Source of the DNA: Aequitasia blattaphilus
GTDB lineage: Bacteria > Bacillota > Clostridia > Lachnospirales > Lachnospiraceae
Assembly: GCF_024721305.1 (NCBI RefSeq)
Contig: NZ_JAMXOD010000008.1
Span: 1-64,000, forward strand
Length of the DNA: 64,000 nt
Direction of reading: 5' to 3'
Shown here: in pieces, positions 61,778 to 64,000 of the stretch
Layout: the number at the start of each line of letters is the position of its first letter
Numbering within the stretch: position 1 is the first letter of the stretch
Made by a program: the position numbers and the translations under genes
The notes under the pieces: generated by a model
What the model was told of the DNA's origin: nothing
Database searches by the model: none
What the model saw: the letters and a program-made list of their open reading frames with translations, nothing else

Positions 61778-62877
61778 TTTCTTTCCTCCGTAATTCTTTC
61801 TTGTATTTTCATTGCATTTTTTGTCATGCCAACAATTCCCTGTTCCATGGTAAACATTATGAGACCAATTTCCAACTCCTTTGTCACACGTCCCTTTAGA
61901 TGACTGGTTATTTTCTCCATAATGCTCTCCATAACATCCTCTAACAGACCTGCCCCCTTCAATTGTTCAATGGCCGCCTCAGTTGCAACACTGCCCATGA
62001 TCTTTTTGATTAGACGCTGATTCCCCCCTGCCATTCCTGCGTGAGCCGCTAAAATTTCCATTCTGCCATCGGCCTGTCGTGAATGTGTATTCATAATACC
62101 TGCTGCAAGCTTAATTAATTTTCCGGCATGACCGACAAAGAGGAGTCCTTTCATTTTCAACTCCAATGCAATATCAATTGTTTCTCCAATGTAGTTACTC
62201 GATTTTACCGCCAGTCCATCTTCGTATCCCAGTGTTTCTTTTAAAAAAGTGCTGCCGTAATTTCCTGGTACAACATAACAATAATGATGTCCATTTGCCT
62301 TTAACACCTTCATCTCTAATTGGATTGTATCAAGTAGTGCCTTTACACTCATGGGCTCTACAATTCCTGTAGTTCCCAGCACGGATATTCCCCCCATAAT
62401 ACCGAGCCTTGGATTAAAGGTTTTCTTTGCCAAGGCTTCTCCACCGGGAATCGAAATCAGAACAGAAAATCCTCCTGAATAACCTTGTATCTTTCCCTCT
62501 GCTTCCACTGCTTCACGAATCATACGTCTTGGAACCCTATTGATTGCAGCTTCTCCGATTTTTTGCTCCAATCCCTTCTTTGTGACAATTCCAACGCCTT
62601 CTCCTGCTTTTATATCAATCCTGGATTCTTTTATTTTTTCCACCTTGGCAAAGACACAAATTCCGTTCGTAACATCAGGATCGTCCCCACTGTCCTTTCG
62701 AATACCACAGCTTACCCATCCATCTTGAAACCGAATACATTCCACATCCAAATGCAGCGTAATTCCCTTCGGTGTGGTTAAGGAAACCGTCTCAATGGTT
62801 TCTCCTGTAAATATCATTCTGGCTGCCGCCTTTGCCGCTGCTGCCGCACAACTTCCAGTCGTGTATCCTTTTCTCAT
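61774..62877 (-). CDS. cbiD: Cobalt-precorrin-5B C1-methyltransferase
   Basis: The 367-residue enzyme methylates C1 in the anaerobic pathway. It starts MRKGYTTGSCAAAAAKAA, with DDPDVTNGICV, NPRLGIMGGISVLGTTGIV and FVGHAGKLIKLAAGIMNTHS, all typical of CbiD. Its presence marks the oxygen-independent route. Confidence 0.95.
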   Translation of the reverse strand: MRKGYTTGSCAAAAAKAAARMIFTGETIETVSLTTPKGITLHLDVECIRFQDGWVSCGIRKDSGDDPDVTNGICVFAKVEKIKESRIDIKAGEGVGIVTKKGLEQKIGEAAINRVPRRMIREAVEAEGKIQGYSGGFSVLISIPGGEALAKKTFNPRLGIMGGISVLGTTGIVEPMSVKALLDTIQLEMKVLKANGHHYCYVVPGNYGSTFLKETLGYEDGLAVKSSNYIGETIDIALELKMKGLLFVGHAGKLIKLAAGIMNTHSRQADGRMEILAAHAGMAGGNQRLIKKIMGSVATEAAIEQLKGAGLLEDVMESIMEKITSHLKGRVTKELEIGLIMFTMEQGIVGMTKNAMKIQERITEERK

Positions 62878-62880
62878 TCT

Positions 62881-63654
62881 TTACATTACCTCTTCAATGT
62901 GCTCTACAAATATATTTTGAATTCCCTTCATCTCTCCTAAGCCTCTCAAAATGGTCCGCACCTGATAACCCTCGTCTTCTAATTGGCTTTTCCAGGAATC
63001 TTCATCTCCTGCCATATCATTTCTGGCGTGATCTCCAGCCACAACCATAAAAGGTATCAGTGTAACCTTTTTGATTCTTTGCTCTTCTAACTTACTCATT
63101 GCATTTCTCAAATCAGGAAACCCTTCTACTGTCCCAACAAATACTTGTTTGTATCCCAATAAATGGGCAGTGTACTCTAAGGTTGGATAAGCAGCATTTG
63201 CATGATGGTCCGTTCCATGCCCCATAAGTACCAGTGCTTCATCATGATCTAAATCTACCTCTGCCATTAAAGCATGAATTGCTTTCTTATAATCATCTGT
63301 ATCACTTAGAAGAGGCTTACCCATTGAAATCTTTTGAAACCTTTCTTCATAAGCTTTGATATCCTCTATCATTTTGTCGTTTTCTATTCCATTAAGAATG
63401 TGTGTTGGCTGTACCACAATTCTCTCAATTTTATCTTCCATCATCTTTTCTAACGCTTCCGTAACATTGTTGAAATGAAGATTGTCACGTTTCTTTAATT
63501 TATTCAATATCATTTGACTGGTAAATGCTCGATATACTTTATATTCTGGAAAATGTGTCTGGATATTATCTTCTATAACCGCAATCGTCTTTTCAAGGGT
63601 TTCCATATAGCTCGTTCCAAAACTGACCACTAAAATTCCTTTTGTTTTCTCCAT
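62881..63654 (-). CDS. cbiK: Anaerobic sirohydrochlorin cobaltochelatase
   Basis: The 257-residue chelatase inserts cobalt into sirohydrochlorin. It begins KGILVVSFGTSYMETLEKTI, and the two metal-binding histidines are visible in LMGHGTDHHANAAY and MVVAGDHARNDMAG. CbiK type, distinct from the shorter CbiX. It lies directly after cbiO. Confidence 0.94.
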   Translation of the reverse strand: MEKTKGILVVSFGTSYMETLEKTIAVIEDNIQTHFPEYKVYRAFTSQMILNKLKKRDNLHFNNVTEALEKMMEDKIERIVVQPTHILNGIENDKMIEDIKAYEERFQKISMGKPLLSDTDDYKKAIHALMAEVDLDHDEALVLMGHGTDHHANAAYPTLEYTAHLLGYKQVFVGTVEGFPDLRNAMSKLEEQRIKKVTLIPFMVVAGDHARNDMAGDEDSWKSQLEDEGYQVRTILRGLGEMKGIQNIFVEHIEEVM

Positions 63655-64000
63655 TAACGCCTTCTCTCCTTTATTAATTCTTCCAAATCCTCGATGCTTC
63701 TTGGTACGGTACTCTCTTTCTCTAAAATATCTGCTTCCTGTAAATATTGAGTGACACGAATTACCATTGGAATCTCCAAATTTGCTTTTTTTAGTAACTC
63801 TCTTGAAGTGAATATCTTCTGGGGTACATCCTGAGCAAGGACTCTTCCTTTTTCCATCACAATAATTTCATCGGCCCATTGACACGCATAATCTACATCG
63901 TGGGTTGCCACAATAACCGTAATTCCATTTTCACTCAACTCCTCAATCACCTGATATACCAGCTTCGTATGCTTCGGATCTAGAGCAGCTGTGGGCTCAT
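63654..64000 (-). CDS. cbiO: Cobalt ABC/ECF transporter ATPase, C-terminal part
   Basis: The visible 115 codons end a CbiO-like ATPase: EPTAALDPKHTKLV (Walker B/D-loop, at the window edge), VATHDVDYACQWADEIIVME (H-loop) and the family-specific tail QDVPQKIFTSRELL. CbiO powers cobalt uptake with CbiM, CbiN and CbiQ, which would be beyond the window. The last one or two residues at base 64000 are split by the edge. Confidence 0.88.
   Translation of the reverse strand, partial: EPTAALDPKHTKLVYQVIEELSENGITVIVATHDVDYACQWADEIIVMEKGRVLAQDVPQKIFTSRELLKKANLEIPMVIRVTQYLQEADILEKESTVPRSIEDLEELIKERRR

Noticed and set aside
52732-63050. Many plus-strand open frames across the cobalamin operon
   Set aside because: They lack ribosome sites and family motifs and mirror real minus-strand genes.

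Overview
The window looks like chromosome from an AT-rich Gram-positive anaerobe of the class Clostridia, most like a Lachnospiraceae gut commensal. This is inferred from gene content: YesMN-type two-component system, xylose isomerase route, GH120 xylosidase, complete anaerobic-type corrin ring enzymes with CbiK, Shine-Dalgarno sequences of the GGAGG type and LPXTG-like wall anchoring. No rRNA, CRISPR array, prophage or origin was seen.

Region 1 (1-5.5 kb): the 5' end of a TnpB gene of an IS200/IS605-type element cut by the window edge, tRNA-Leu(CAG), a thiol peroxidase plus OhrR-type repressor with a recognisable OhrR box, and a thiamine-precursor ABC importer (thiXYZ plus a thiamine-binding protein) behind a TPP riboswitch with a transcription terminator. 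A tiny XRE regulator follows.

Region 2 (5.5-19.2 kb): a xylo-oligosaccharide utilisation locus. On the minus strand, a sugar ABC importer is followed by an intracellular GH120 beta-xylosidase. Further upstream is an xylR-xylB-yesM-yesN-lipoprotein operon, and xylA is divergent on the plus strand. The two divergent promoters each carry a copy of a 23-bp putative XylR operator at the start point. Imported oligomers would be cut to xylose, isomerised and phosphorylated to xylulose 5-phosphate.

Region 3 (19.2-25.7 kb): a CdaR-type regulator, a 1268-residue wall-anchored adhesin with isopeptide- and ester-bond domains, and glycerate 2-kinase. Three phased 20-bp repeats lie between adhesin and kinase.

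Region 4 (25.7-29.2 kb): two small ABC exporter pairs, one of BceAB type without its usual two-component system.

Region 5 (29.5-38 kb): a four-carbon acid-sugar operon (aldolase-like protein, a 5'-damaged garR, KdgT permease, DUF1537 kinase, PdxA2 dehydrogenase) divergent from a triosephosphate-isomerase-like gene, with DeoR-type and Crp-type regulators nearby. DeoR-like boxes flank both divergent promoters.

Region 6 (38-41.7 kb): an Fe-S/NifX-like module (NifX-Mrp-DUF134), a second tiny XRE regulator, a possible IS200/IS605 right-end relic, a YibE/F membrane protein and tRNA-Leu(UAG).

Region 7 (41.7-64 kb): one long minus-strand cobalamin operon with tightly overlapping genes, running from cbiO (cut by the window end) through cbiK, D, L, F, H, ET, A, cobT, S, C, cbiB, cobD, cobQ, hemC and cobA-hemD, then an embedded oligopeptide/nickel-type ABC transporter, cobU, a CobU-CbiC fusion and precorrin-2 dehydrogenase. 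cbiG and cbiJ are not in the window. The operon promoter and any cobalamin riboswitch would lie beyond base 64000.
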